A stretch of 64,000 nt of DNA from Sphingopyxis sp. JAI108. Lineage in GTDB: Bacteria > Pseudomonadota > Alphaproteobacteria > Sphingomonadales > Sphingomonadaceae. Below, one piece after another: positions 8,671 to 19,544 of the stretch. The notes below the pieces were generated by a model. That model did not search any database. It saw nothing but the letters and a program-made list of their open reading frames with translations, and was not told the DNA's origin. Made by a program: the position numbers and the translations under genes. The stretch spans positions 372,001-436,000 of the forward strand of contig NZ_JACCCJ010000001.1 of the NCBI RefSeq assembly GCF_013410105.1, read 5' to 3'. Each line of letters begins with the position of its first letter. Position 1 is the stretch's first letter.

Positions 8671-10815
8671 TCAGAAACGGTAGTCCCACCCCAGCGTGAA
8701 GCTGCGCCCGCGGCCCGCGAAGTTGAAGAAATTGTCGGTCGGGCGCTGGGTGTCGCTCGCGTAGCTGATATATTGTTTGTCGAACAGGTTCGACACCGCG
8801 AGGCTGACCCCGCCGAGGCCGGTCTGGTAGCGGACGATCGCGTCGGTCAGATTATAGCCCTCGAAATCGTTGCGCGCGTCGCGGTTCGGGCCGCGGAAGG
8901 TTCGCGCCAGATAGAATTGCGTCTGCACCCGCGCCGAGAAAGGACCGTTGGCATAGGCCGCGGCAAGGTTCAGCCGGTCGGGCGAGATATTCGCGCCGTC
9001 GAAGTCGGTTTCGACCACGCCGTCCTCGTCCTCGTCGAACTGGCCGATGATATGCGCATAGCCCGCCGACAGCGTCAGTCCGTCGACCGGCATCCTGACC
9101 GCAAGGTTGATTTCGAGCCCCTCGATCTCGACGCGCTGGCGCAGCACCTCGAAAATGCCGTCGGGCCGCGCGATGAGCAGCTGGCCCTTCTTGCTCGACG
9201 ACCAGAAATAGGTCGCGCTGGCATCGAGCGGGCCGCGCTTCACCTCGACCCCCAGTTCGCGGTTGTTCGAGACGATCGGCGAGATGTCGAGGAAATTGTC
9301 GATGTCGGTTCCCGCCGTGCGCACCGCGCGCGTGATGCGGCCGACGTCGGGGACGGTATAACCCTCGGCATAGCTCGCATAGGCGCGGATGCCGGGGATC
9401 GGCTCGACGATGACGCCGCCGTTGAGCAACACATCGTCGAAGGTCGGGCTGCCGCCCGACACAAAGGTGCTGCCCGACGAGGCGAGCGTCGTATAATCGT
9501 CGATCGTGATCTTTACATTTTCATAGCGCACGCCGCCCGCGAGCCGGACGAGACCGCCCGCCAGCTCGAGGTTCGCCTGGCCGAAGGGCGCGAGGCTGCG
9601 AAAATCGGTCGGCGGCACCCAGACGCGGTCGGTGGCGATCAGCCGCTGCTCGGTCGAATCCCACAGCGCGTCGAAACCCGCGATCAGCGTCAGCGCCTCC
9701 AGCCCCGGCACCGCGCGTTCGTAGCTGAGCTTGCCGCCATATTTGCGGCTGCGGTTCTGCGACTGGTCGAACAGCGTGCCGACGGGTGCGATCGATGCGT
9801 CCTGAAAGGTCGCGATCGGGTTGGGTTCGCCGCCGAAGGTGTCGCGGCTGCGGTTCCAGAAGATCTGGCTGATGAAATTGCCGCCGCCGAGGTCGGTGTC
9901 GGTCAGCGATAGCGCGAGACTTTCGGTGCGTCCCGTCGCGGGGACGCCCGGCGGGGTGCCGGGCTCGGCGCTCGTCGGCAGGCCGCCGAGCTTGTCGCCC
10001 GCGACCGCGGCATAATCGCCGTCGCCTTCGAGCTCGAAGCGGCTGGCGATCAGGTCGAGCCGCATCGTGTCGGTGACGGCGTAACCGAAGCGGCCGAACA
10101 GCGAGAGCGTCTCCGAATCCTGCGTTTCGCCCTGCGTCAGATTGATCCCGACGCGCCGGCCCTCGCCGTCGAAAAAGACGCCGCGGCGTTCCCATGCCGC
10201 GCCGACCGACGCGTCGAAGCGCCCCGCCTTATACTGGACGAGGCCCGCGACCTTGCCGCCCATGCCTTCGTCGGAAAGATCATTGTCGGCGGTCGCCTGC
10301 AGCAGCGCGCGGCCCGACACGCCCTCTTCGGTGGGCGCGCCGACGGTCACCTGGTTGACGATGCCGCCGGTGCCGCCGATCCCTTGCAAGGCGTTCGACC
10401 CGAAGATCAGCTCGACACGATCGACGAAAAAACCGTCGATCGTGAAGCCGTCGCGGCTGCCGTCGCGCAGCGGGGTCGATTGCGGGATGCCGTTGATCGC
10501 ATAGAGCGGCGAGCGCCCGCGCAGCGTCTCGCCCGCGCCCGAGAGTTTCTGCCGCGTCGGCGAAAAGCTGGGCGAGAGCGTCGCGACCGCATCGGTGACC
10601 GATCCCGAAATCGCGATCTGCTGGTCGAGCGCATCCTTGTCGATAATATCGATCGTCAGCGGCAGCGCATTCGGCGGCAATATGGTGCGCGCGGCGGTGA
10701 CGATGATCGTCTCACCGCCTCCGGTCCCGTCGGCGGCGGGCGCACCGTCCTGCGCAAGGGCGGGGGTGGACAGCGCGGTGCAGGCGAGCGCGGCGACGGT
10801 CATTTTGCGGTTCAT
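8671..10815 (-). CDS. TonB-dependent outer-membrane receptor, probable siderophore/iron
   Basis: 714 aa. A signal peptide ends near ALAQ (residues 19-22), followed by a TonB-box-like stretch (ETIIVTA) and a plug domain (about 50-165) with the IRG-like GETLRGRSP and the GGIVNQVT segment. A 22-strand barrel region ends in the terminal aromatic residue (WDYRF), as outer-membrane proteins require. Family role: TonB/ExbBD-driven uptake of ferric siderophores or similar ligands. The downstream PepSY protein supports iron uptake. A Fur-like sequence lies at 10846-10860, about 30-45 nt upstream of the start. Confidence 0.9.
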   Translation of the reverse strand: MNRKMTVAALACTALSTPALAQDGAPAADGTGGGETIIVTAARTILPPNALPLTIDIIDKDALDQQIAISGSVTDAVATLSPSFSPTRQKLSGAGETLRGRSPLYAINGIPQSTPLRDGSRDGFTIDGFFVDRVELIFGSNALQGIGGTGGIVNQVTVGAPTEEGVSGRALLQATADNDLSDEGMGGKVAGLVQYKAGRFDASVGAAWERRGVFFDGEGRRVGINLTQGETQDSETLSLFGRFGYAVTDTMRLDLIASRFELEGDGDYAAVAGDKLGGLPTSAEPGTPPGVPATGRTESLALSLTDTDLGGGNFISQIFWNRSRDTFGGEPNPIATFQDASIAPVGTLFDQSQNRSRKYGGKLSYERAVPGLEALTLIAGFDALWDSTEQRLIATDRVWVPPTDFRSLAPFGQANLELAGGLVRLAGGVRYENVKITIDDYTTLASSGSTFVSGGSPTFDDVLLNGGVIVEPIPGIRAYASYAEGYTVPDVGRITRAVRTAGTDIDNFLDISPIVSNNRELGVEVKRGPLDASATYFWSSSKKGQLLIARPDGIFEVLRQRVEIEGLEINLAVRMPVDGLTLSAGYAHIIGQFDEDEDGVVETDFDGANISPDRLNLAAAYANGPFSARVQTQFYLARTFRGPNRDARNDFEGYNLTDAIVRYQTGLGGVSLAVSNLFDKQYISYASDTQRPTDNFFNFAGRGRSFTLGWDYRF

Positions 10816-10845
10816 TCGGGACTCCTGTTTCGGAGCGCGCGCTAG

Positions 10846-10860
10846 TGCGACACATTCTCA
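10846..10860 (-). promoter_or_regulatory. possible Fur-type operator upstream of TonB receptor
   Basis: TGCGACACATTCTCA resembles the alphaproteobacterial Fur/Irr-type palindrome TGCGAATNATTCTCA with two changes in the centre. It sits 31-45 nt upstream of the receptor start, where a repressor of that gene would be expected. A single motif match; not tested against a matrix. Confidence 0.35.
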
Positions 10861-10936
10861 AAAGCAAGAAGAAAGACCGCTGCTATCGAACATGGGAGAG
10901 GGGACAGGCTCGCCAAAGCGCGCTATCATCTTCGCG

Positions 10937-13282
10937 ATGCGGGAAAAGGAACTACGCTTCGCCCTGATTTGCTACGGCGGCATCAGCCTTGCCGTCTATA
11001 TGCACGGCATCACCAAGGAGATCTGGCGGCTCGCCGCCGCATCGCGCGCCTTTCACGACCGCGAGGCGATTGCGGGGTCGGGCGGCGTCTATCGCGACCT
11101 GCTCGCCGCGATCGCCGACCGGGCCAATATCAAGCTGCGCGTCCTTCCCGACATTGTCGCGGGGGCGAGCGCGGGCGGGATCAACGGCATCTTTCTGGCG
11201 CGCGGGCTGGTGACGGGCAAATCGCTCGATCCGCTGACCGAACTCTGGCTGAAGGATGCCGACGTCGACAGCCTGCTCGATCCCGATGCGCGGCCCTTGT
11301 CGGCGATGACGAAATTCTGGGCGGTGCCGCTCGCCGGCTGGGCGATGAAACGCCGCGGCAACGCCATCGACCGCACGGTGGGAGAAGGTGCGCAGGACGA
11401 GGTGCGGGCGAAGCTGTCGCGTTTCGTGCGCGCGCGCTGGTTCGAGCCGCCCTTCGGCGGGGAGACCTTCACCAACGTGCTCCTCGACGCCTTCGACGCG
11501 ATGGATGCGGGGGCCCATGGCCCGCCACTGGTCCCCGCCGCGCAGCCGGTCGACCTGATCGTATCGGTGACCGACTTCGCCGGGCACAAGGAGCAGCTGA
11601 CGCTCAACAGCCCGCCGCGCGTGACCGAACAGGAGCATCGGCTGGTCATGCAATTCCGGCAGGATGGCCGCGCGGGCAAGCGGCTCGACGATGTGCCCGG
11701 CCTCGTCGCCGCAGCGCGCGCGACCGCGAGCTTTCCGGGCGCCTTTCCGCCCTTCACGCTGCGCGAGCTCGATTCGGCGCTCGAAAAGCGTGGCTCCGGC
11801 TGGCCCGGCCGCGACGCCTTCATGCGCGCGCAGTTGCCGCGCGTACCCGACAGCGACCCCGCCGACCGCGTGCTGATCGATGGCTCGGTGCTGGCGAACG
11901 CGCCCTTTCGCCCGGCGATCGCCGCCTTGAAACAGCGCCCGGCGCGGCGCGAGATCGACCGCCGCTTCATCTATATCGACCCCAAGCCCGATTATAAGTC
12001 GATCAGCATTGGCAAGCCGGGCGAGCCCGGCGAGGACGGGCAACTGCCGGGCTTCCTGCCGACGATCCTGGGTTCGCTGTCGGCGATCCCGCGCGAACAG
12101 CCGATCCGCGAGAGCATCGAGATGATCGAGGGCATGTCGCGGCGCATCCGCCGCATGCAGCACATCATCGACGCGATGAAGGTCGAGGTCGAGGAACAGG
12201 TCGCGGCGCTGTTCGGCACGACCTTCTTCCTCGACACGCCGACCCCGGTGCGGCTCGCGAAATGGAGGGCCAAGGCGCAGGACCAGGCGGCGGCGCGCGC
12301 GGGCTTCGCCTTTGCGCCCTATGGGCATCTCAAGCTGTCGGCGGTGATCGACGAGATAGCGAACATCGTCGACCGGCTCGTCCCGCCCGAGGGGCCGGTG
12401 CATGTGATCAACCGCCGCATCGCGATGTGGACCGAGGCGCGCGCGCGCGGGCTCGACCGGATTTCGGGCAAGAAGGGCGCGGGCGCGAGCAGCGATGCGA
12501 TCGAGTTTTTCCGCACCCACGACCTCGGATTCCGCATTCGCCGCCTGCGCTTCCTCGCGCGCGAACTCGATGCGTCGGTCGAGGCGACGCGCGAGCGGCG
12601 CGACCCGGTGTGCGAGGAAATGCGCGAGACGATCTTCGCCGCGCTCGGCCAGTATCTCGAGCGCGAAGGCGACGCGTGGCTCGCCGACCTCGACGTGCCC
12701 GCCGACACTGCGCCGGGCGAATGGATCGACGCGATCGCCGCGCGCCGCGACCTTGTCGCGCTCGATGCGGCGACCGACGAGGTGATCGCGGCGGCGCTCG
12801 CGAAGCTTCCCAAGGACGACCGGCGCACGATGCTGTTCGCCTATCTGGGCTATCCCTTTTACGACATCGCGACCTTGCCGCTGCTCCAGGGCGAGGGGTT
12901 CGACGAATTCGACCCGATCAAGATCGACCGCATCTCGCCGTCGGACGCGACCGCGATCCGCACCGGCGGCGCGGCGGCGATGCTCAAGGGCGTCGAGTTC
13001 AACAGCTTCGGCGCCTTTTTCAGCCGCGCCTACCGCGAGAATGACTATCTGTGGGGGCGTCTCCACGGCGCCGACCGGCTGATCGACATCGTCGCAAGCA
13101 GCGTGACGGGCGACGGTGCGATGGCGGCGGAAGAGCTGAAGGCGATCAAGCGCCGCGCCTTCCATGCGATCCTCGACGAGGAGGAAGGGCGGTTGCCGAA
13201 GGTGAGGGCGCTGATCGACGAGCTGCGGATGGAGATCGGGGCATCGGGAACCGAATCCCGCGAACGAAATTCAGATCGATGA
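10937..13282 (+). CDS. patatin-like phospholipase (patatin-related protein with DUF3376 region)
   Basis: 781 aa. The N-terminal patatin fold has an oxyanion segment (CYGGISLAVYMHG, near residues 12-24), the nucleophile elbow GASAG with Ser78, and the catalytic Asp in IDGS near residue 314 (most patatins have DGG or DGA). The long C-terminal half fits the DUF3376 extension of the patatin-related family. The family hydrolyses phospholipid acyl esters by a Ser-Asp dyad; the natural substrate here is unknown. The ATG at 10937 starts the conserved REKELRFALICYGG strand. The last codons overlap the next gene as ATGA, suggesting translational coupling. Confidence 0.9.
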   Translation: MREKELRFALICYGGISLAVYMHGITKEIWRLAAASRAFHDREAIAGSGGVYRDLLAAIADRANIKLRVLPDIVAGASAGGINGIFLARGLVTGKSLDPLTELWLKDADVDSLLDPDARPLSAMTKFWAVPLAGWAMKRRGNAIDRTVGEGAQDEVRAKLSRFVRARWFEPPFGGETFTNVLLDAFDAMDAGAHGPPLVPAAQPVDLIVSVTDFAGHKEQLTLNSPPRVTEQEHRLVMQFRQDGRAGKRLDDVPGLVAAARATASFPGAFPPFTLRELDSALEKRGSGWPGRDAFMRAQLPRVPDSDPADRVLIDGSVLANAPFRPAIAALKQRPARREIDRRFIYIDPKPDYKSISIGKPGEPGEDGQLPGFLPTILGSLSAIPREQPIRESIEMIEGMSRRIRRMQHIIDAMKVEVEEQVAALFGTTFFLDTPTPVRLAKWRAKAQDQAAARAGFAFAPYGHLKLSAVIDEIANIVDRLVPPEGPVHVINRRIAMWTEARARGLDRISGKKGAGASSDAIEFFRTHDLGFRIRRLRFLARELDASVEATRERRDPVCEEMRETIFAALGQYLEREGDAWLADLDVPADTAPGEWIDAIAARRDLVALDAATDEVIAAALAKLPKDDRRTMLFAYLGYPFYDIATLPLLQGEGFDEFDPIKIDRISPSDATAIRTGGAAAMLKGVEFNSFGAFFSRAYRENDYLWGRLHGADRLIDIVASSVTGDGAMAAEELKAIKRRAFHAILDEEEGRLPKVRALIDELRMEIGASGTESRERNSDR

Positions 13283-13644
13283 CCAAGATTTCATTGCTAT
13301 GTACCGCGCCCTGTTTGGCTTTGCTGTCGGGTTGCAGTGAAGCCGACCAATGCAGCGGCTTTCCAACAAAACTCGACGAACCCGTTGCCAGAATATATGC
13401 GCTTCCAAACGCCGAGCAGAACATTTCCGCCGTGTCGTATGCGGAAAATCTGATAGAATCCTGCTATCCAAAATCGTCTTACGCCATTCGGGGTTACCGG
13501 ATGATCCAGCGCGATACGAAAAAGCTGAACGACGACGAGTATATTCTGACTTACGCGTTTGACGGTATTTCCGACATACGGATTGCATTCCGGATAAACG
13601 GCAAAGGCCGCATCGCCAGCGTGTTTGAGGTCAGCACTCTCTAG
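13279..13644 (+). CDS. small putative lipoprotein of unknown function
   Basis: 121 aa. N-terminal signal with a lipobox LLSGC (cysteine near residue 18), then a Cys-containing soluble domain of about 100 residues with mixed beta character. The start ATG overlaps the stop of the patatin gene by 4 bp. The base composition is visibly less GC-rich than its neighbours (codons such as ATA, TTA, AAA and GAA appear together), so it may have been acquired separately. No recognised family. Confidence 0.7.
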   Translation: MTKISLLCTAPCLALLSGCSEADQCSGFPTKLDEPVARIYALPNAEQNISAVSYAENLIESCYPKSSYAIRGYRMIQRDTKKLNDDEYILTYAFDGISDIRIAFRINGKGRIASVFEVSTL

Positions 13645-13663
13645 TGATCGCAAGGACGGCCGA

Positions 13664-14794
13664 TCAATCGGTCAGATCGTCCCACATTTCCTTGATGCGG
13701 CCGAAAAAGCCCTGGCTCGCGGGGCATTCCTCGCCCGTCTCGGTCTCGCGGAATTCGCAGAGCAATTCCTTCTGCCGTGCGGACAGCCGGGTCGGTGTCT
13801 CGACGTCGATCTGGACGACGAGGTCGCCGTGCCCGCGGCCGTTCAATACCGGCATGCCGGCGCCGCGCTGGCGCAGCTGCTTGCCCGACTGGATCCCGGC
13901 GGGGATGGCGATGTCGTGCATCCGGCCGTCGAGGCCGGGGATGCCGATCTCGCCGCCAAGCGCCGCGGTGGTGAAGCTGATCGGCGCGCGCGTGAAAAGC
14001 GTCGTGCCCTCGCGCTCGAACACCTTGTGCCGCGCCATGTGGAGGAAGATGTAGAGGTCGCCCGGCGCCGCGCCGCGCGCGCCGCTTTCGCCTTCGCCCG
14101 ACAGGCGGATGCGCGTGCCCTCGTCGACCCCGGCGGGGATGTTGACGGTCAGCGTCTTGCGGCGATCGACGCGGCCTTCGCCGTGGCATGAATTGCACGG
14201 GTCGGCGATGACCTCGCCCGCGCCCTGACAGGTCGGGCAGGTACGCTCGACCATGAAGAATCCCTGCTGCGCGCGCACCTTGCCGTGGCCGGCGCAGGTC
14301 GAGCAGCGGTTGGTATGGGTGCCGGGCTTCGCGCCCGATCCGTCGCACGTTTCGCAGCGCGCCGCGACGTCGACCTGGATCTCGCGCGTCACGCCGGTGA
14401 AGGCGTCCTCGAGCCGGATTTCCATGTCGTAGCGCAGGTCGGCGCCGCGCGCGGGGCCGCGCTGCTGGCGGCCGCCACCAAAGGCCGAGCCGAAGATCGA
14501 TTCGAAAATATCGCCGATGTCGCCGAAGTCGGCGCCATTGCCGCCGCCGAAGCCGCCCGCGCCGCCGTTGACGCCCGCCTTGCCGAAGCGGTCGTAAGCG
14601 GCGCGCTTCTGGGGGTCCTTCAGGCAGTCATAGGCTTCGCTGATCGCCTTGAAGCGCGCTTCGCTGTCGCCGCACCCCGGATTCTTGTCGGGGTGATATT
14701 TCATCGCGAGCTTGCGATAGCTCGCCTTCAGCGCCGCATCGTCGGCGGTGCGTTCGACTTCCAGCAGTTCGTAATAATCGATGTCGAGTGACAT
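13664..14794 (-). CDS. dnaJ: chaperone protein DnaJ
   Basis: 376 aa, standard DnaJ length. The J domain (residues 1-70) carries the HPD motif in KYHPDKNP. A Gly/Phe-rich linker follows at about 75-110, then the zinc-binding region with four CxxCxGxG repeats (CETCDGSG, CSTCAGHG, CPTCQGAG, CNSCHGEG), then the C-terminal substrate-binding domains. It stimulates DnaK ATPase and delivers unfolded clients. It lies downstream of dnaK on the same strand, separated by 128 bp that hold a palindromic repeat. Confidence 0.97.
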   Translation of the reverse strand: MSLDIDYYELLEVERTADDAALKASYRKLAMKYHPDKNPGCGDSEARFKAISEAYDCLKDPQKRAAYDRFGKAGVNGGAGGFGGGNGADFGDIGDIFESIFGSAFGGGRQQRGPARGADLRYDMEIRLEDAFTGVTREIQVDVAARCETCDGSGAKPGTHTNRCSTCAGHGKVRAQQGFFMVERTCPTCQGAGEVIADPCNSCHGEGRVDRRKTLTVNIPAGVDEGTRIRLSGEGESGARGAAPGDLYIFLHMARHKVFEREGTTLFTRAPISFTTAALGGEIGIPGLDGRMHDIAIPAGIQSGKQLRQRGAGMPVLNGRGHGDLVVQIDVETPTRLSARQKELLCEFRETETGEECPASQGFFGRIKEMWDDLTD

Positions 14795-14828
14795 AGGTAT
14801 CGGCCCCTAGCCTCGCTTCCCATATCCG

Positions 14829-14905
14829 CCCGCCCTGAGCCTGTCGAAGGGCCGTTCTTCCTTGAAAGAAGAAGGGCGGTGCTTCGACAAGCTCAGCACG
14901 AGCGG
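14829..14905. repeat. palindromic repeat, family B copy 1 (between dnaK and dnaJ)
   Basis: Left arm CCCTGAGCCTGTCGAAGGG and right arm TGCTTCGACAAGCTCAGCA are partial inverted copies around a short spacer. Related elements are at 54061-54144 and 63434-63517. Being between two genes of one transcript, it may affect the relative amounts of DnaK and DnaJ mRNA. Confidence 0.8.
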
Positions 14906-14922
14906 CATGAGAGGTCGGCCCC

Positions 14923-16830
<1,908 letters not shown>

Positions 16831-16900
16831 TGGTATTACGTCCTTGTTGCTTCTTCCGGCGCCCTGAAAAGGCACGCCGTCCATGGGTTACATGGGCGCG

Positions 16901-16928
16901 ATATAGGTGCGCTAATCCTTGGCACAAG
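16901..16928 (-). promoter_or_regulatory. heat-shock (RpoH-type) promoter of dnaK
   Basis: On the minus strand CTTG (16928-16925) is followed after 17 nt by CCTATAT (16907-16901). This fits the alphaproteobacterial sigma-32 pattern CTTG-N17/18-CYTATNT. It lies about 70 nt upstream of the dnaK ATG. Confidence 0.65.
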
Positions 16929-16986
16929 GGCTTTCAGGGCTTATCGAGGATGCGAATTTGTCGCGCTTTTACGGAGTCCTCCCAAA

Positions 16987-17517
16987 ATGAAACCCTTCGC
17001 CTCGAGTCTCTTTGGCGCCGCCCTTGCCGCCGCCGCGCTCAGCCTGACCGGCTGCGGCGAAAATCTGGGTGCGGGGCAGCCGCTCAATGTGGTCAGCGGC
17101 CATATCGTGATGGGAGCGACGCCCGACCGGCCCGCGGTCGGCTATTTCCGCGTCGAGGGCGGCCCGCGCGACGTCGAGCTGGTCGCGGTGACCAGCGACC
17201 TCGCGCAGCGCGTCGAGATGCACGAGTCGGTGCGCGAGAACAATGTCACGACGATGAAGCCGCTTCTGCGCGCTCCGGTCCCCGCCAAGGGCGAGCTGGT
17301 GTTCAAGCAGGGCGGCAAGCATCTGATGATATGGGGCATCAACGGCGCCGCGGTGCGCGCGGGCAAGCTGCCGATGGCGTTCGTCTTCACCAACAACAAC
17401 AATGAACGCATCCTTTTCGACATGGTGATCAAGCCGGCGGAAGGCGGCGCCGAAGCGGCCGGTCATGGCGCGATGGACCATGGCACCGAAAAGGCGGCAC
17501 CAGGCACGAAGAAATAA
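16987..17517 (+). CDS. periplasmic copper chaperone PCu(A)C family lipoprotein
   Basis: 176 aa. Signal peptide with lipobox LTGC (Cys about residue 23), so probably lipid-anchored and facing the periplasm. The PCu(A)C domain shows the copper-site pattern H...M...H.M: EMHESVRENN...TTMKP, then GGKHLMIWG. The C-terminal tail is His/Met-rich (HGAMDHG), a possible extra copper site. The family binds Cu(I) and supports cytochrome oxidase copper-centre assembly. It is divergent from dnaK, with a promoter region between them. Confidence 0.88.
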   Translation: MKPFASSLFGAALAAAALSLTGCGENLGAGQPLNVVSGHIVMGATPDRPAVGYFRVEGGPRDVELVAVTSDLAQRVEMHESVRENNVTTMKPLLRAPVPAKGELVFKQGGKHLMIWGINGAAVRAGKLPMAFVFTNNNNERILFDMVIKPAEGGAEAAGHGAMDHGTEKAAPGTKK

Positions 17518-17535
17518 AGGTGCTGTCCAGCACTT

Positions 17536-17617
17536 CGTCATTGCGAGCGGAGCGAAGCAATCCAGAGCGGCTTGCGCCACGCTGGATTGCCGCGTCGCTG
17601 CGCTCCTCGCAATGACG
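17536..17617. repeat. 82-bp palindromic repeat, family A copy 2
   Basis: Same outer arms CGTCATTGCGAG / CTCGCAATGACG and inner AGCAATCCAG / CTGGATTGCC as the copy at 8566-8648. It ends 8 nt before the ATG of the next gene, so it takes the place of its leader. Confidence 0.85.
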
Positions 17618-17625
17618 GGGTTTTG

Positions 17626-18105
17626 ATGCCGCATCCGTCGCGCCCCCTGACCCCCGGCGAAATCGCGCTCGCCCGGACGGTGTTCGGCGATGCGATCGCT
17701 TATGACCGCGTGCGGGTGAACCACCATAAGTGGATATTCTTCCAGCCGCGCCACATCGTCATGGCGCCGATGGGCAGCCTGCATTTCAACCCGCATGGCG
17801 AGCTTTATTGCGACGATTTCAGCGACGCGTCGCAGCGACTGCAGGGCCTGTTCATCCACGAAATGACGCATGTGTGGCAGGCGCAGACGCGCGGCCGCTG
17901 GTATCTCGTGCTGATGCGCCATCCGTTCGCGACCTACAGCTACAGCCTGAAACCCGGCTGGCTGCTCGAACGCTACGGGCTGGAACAGCAAGCCGAGATC
18001 GTGCGGCATTACTGGCTGCTGACGCGGGGCATGGTCGTCGGCGGCGCGCCGGGGGTCGAGGCGTATCGGGCGATCCTGCCGGCTTCGTGGCGCGCGGCGC
18101 GATAG
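17626..18105 (+). CDS. HExxH-motif protein (vgr-related family)
   Basis: 159 aa, no signal peptide. FIHEMTHVWQ in the middle is an HExxH zinc-site motif, and the surrounding sequence is like a family labelled 'vgr related protein' in sphingomonad genomes. Whether it is an active peptidase is unknown. The start MPHPSRPLTPGE at 17626 is preferred; an in-frame upstream start at 17572 would translate half of the palindromic repeat. No Shine-Dalgarno is apparent, since the repeat abuts the start. Confidence 0.75.
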   Translation: MPHPSRPLTPGEIALARTVFGDAIAYDRVRVNHHKWIFFQPRHIVMAPMGSLHFNPHGELYCDDFSDASQRLQGLFIHEMTHVWQAQTRGRWYLVLMRHPFATYSYSLKPGWLLERYGLEQQAEIVRHYWLLTRGMVVGGAPGVEAYRAILPASWRAAR

Positions 18106-18159
18106 TCCGCAATAAATAGCGGCTAGCCAGACGGGTCGCGTTCGTCCTATGTTCCTTTC

Positions 18160-19515
18160 ATGGATGGAAGCTCGCTCGTCGTCGCCCTTGTTGCCCTCGC
18201 CATCGGCGCGCTGATCGGCTGGCTTTTCGCCGGTCGGCAGTCGGGCGGGCTGAAGGCCGAGCGCGATGGCCTCGCCGAGCGGTTCAGGAGCGCTGTCACC
18301 GACCTCGCGGCCGAGGCCGAGGCGCGCAAGGCGGCCGATATCCAGCTCGCCGCGCTCCTCAGCGAACAGAAGGCGCGCGATGCGGCGCATGACGCGCAGA
18401 TCGCGCAGCTCAAGGACGCGCAGGCCGCGCTCACCGCACAATTCCGCGAGGTCGGGCAGGTGATGCTCGACGGCGCGCAAAAGGCGTTCCTCGAACGCGC
18501 GGAGCAGCGCTTCAAGCAGAGCGAAGAGACAGCGGGGCAAAAGCTTTCTGCGCTGCTCAATCCGGTCCACGAGCGATTGCAAAAATATGAGGAAGCGGTC
18601 GGCAAGGTCGAGGCCGAGCGCCGCGATGCCTTCGGCCTGCTCCACGGCCAGATCGCCGCGATGCGCGAGGGGACCGAGCGCGTGTCGAGCGAGGCGGCGA
18701 AGCTCGTCAATGCGCTGCGCAACGCGCCCAAGGCGCGCGGGCGCTGGGGCGAACAGCAGCTTAAAAATGTCCTCGAAAGCTGCGGATTGTCCGAACATGC
18801 CGATTTTCAGACAGAGGTGAGCGTGACCGACGGCGACGGCGGGCGGCTGCGTCCCGACGTCGTCGTGAAGGTGCCGGGCGGACAGAGTCTCGTCATCGAT
18901 GCGAAAGTGTCGCTCAACGCCTATCAGGATGCGTTCGGCGCGGTCGACGAAAACGAGAAGGTCGCGCATCTCGCCGCGCATGCCGCGGCGATGCGCGCGC
19001 ACGTCAACACGCTCGGCGCCAAAAGCTATTGGAACCAGTTCGAGGACACGCCCGACTTCGTGGTGATGTTCGTCCCCGGCGAGCATTTCCTCGCCGCCGC
19101 GCTCGATCAGGATCATGAGCTTTGGGACTATGCGTTCGAGCGCAAGGTGTTGCTCGCGACCCCGACGAACCTGATCGCGATCGCGCGCACGGTCGCGGCG
19201 GTGTGGCGGCAGGAAAAGCTCGCGGGGCAGGCGCGCGAGATCGCGGCGCTGGGCAAGGAGCTTTATGCGCGTATGTCGGTGATGGGCTCGCACATCGCGC
19301 GCGTCGGCAAGAATCTCGATCAGGCGACGGGCGCCTATAACGCCTTCGTCGGCAGCTTCGAATCGCAGGTGTTGACGCAGGCCAAGCGTTTCGAGGCGCT
19401 CGATATCGAGACCGGCGGCAAGGAAATTCCCGCGCTTCCCGTCGCCGAACAGGCGGCGCGCCCGCTCGCGAAGCTGGCTCCGGCGGCGCCCGCGGCGGTG
19501 AACGACGGCGAATAG
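18160..19515 (+). CDS. rmuC: DNA recombination protein RmuC
   Basis: 451 aa. One N-terminal membrane segment (residues 5-25), a long coiled coil (about 30-150), then the RmuC nuclease-fold domain with GRWGEQQLKNVLE, RPDVVVKVPGG and VIDAKVSL. The DAK motif belongs to the PD-(D/E)xK-like core. The family limits inversion events at short repeats in E. coli and contributes to anti-mobile-element functions in some species. The gene ends 29 bp before a convergent lipoprotein gene. Confidence 0.93.
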   Translation: MDGSSLVVALVALAIGALIGWLFAGRQSGGLKAERDGLAERFRSAVTDLAAEAEARKAADIQLAALLSEQKARDAAHDAQIAQLKDAQAALTAQFREVGQVMLDGAQKAFLERAEQRFKQSEETAGQKLSALLNPVHERLQKYEEAVGKVEAERRDAFGLLHGQIAAMREGTERVSSEAAKLVNALRNAPKARGRWGEQQLKNVLESCGLSEHADFQTEVSVTDGDGGRLRPDVVVKVPGGQSLVIDAKVSLNAYQDAFGAVDENEKVAHLAAHAAAMRAHVNTLGAKSYWNQFEDTPDFVVMFVPGEHFLAAALDQDHELWDYAFERKVLLATPTNLIAIARTVAAVWRQEKLAGQAREIAALGKELYARMSVMGSHIARVGKNLDQATGAYNAFVGSFESQVLTQAKRFEALDIETGGKEIPALPVAEQAARPLAKLAPAAPAAVNDGE

Positions 19516-19544
19516 GCCCTATCGAGTTCGGGGCTCTGCGAGTT

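Noticed and set aside
10952..13165. 737-codon minus-strand frame opposite the patatin gene
   Set aside because: Arg/Asp/Gly/His-rich shadow with no domain; the patatin motifs GASAG and IDGS are on the plus strand.
17572..17625. Upstream start for the HExxH gene
   Set aside because: These codons translate half of a dispersed palindromic repeat; the ATG at 17626 is the better start.
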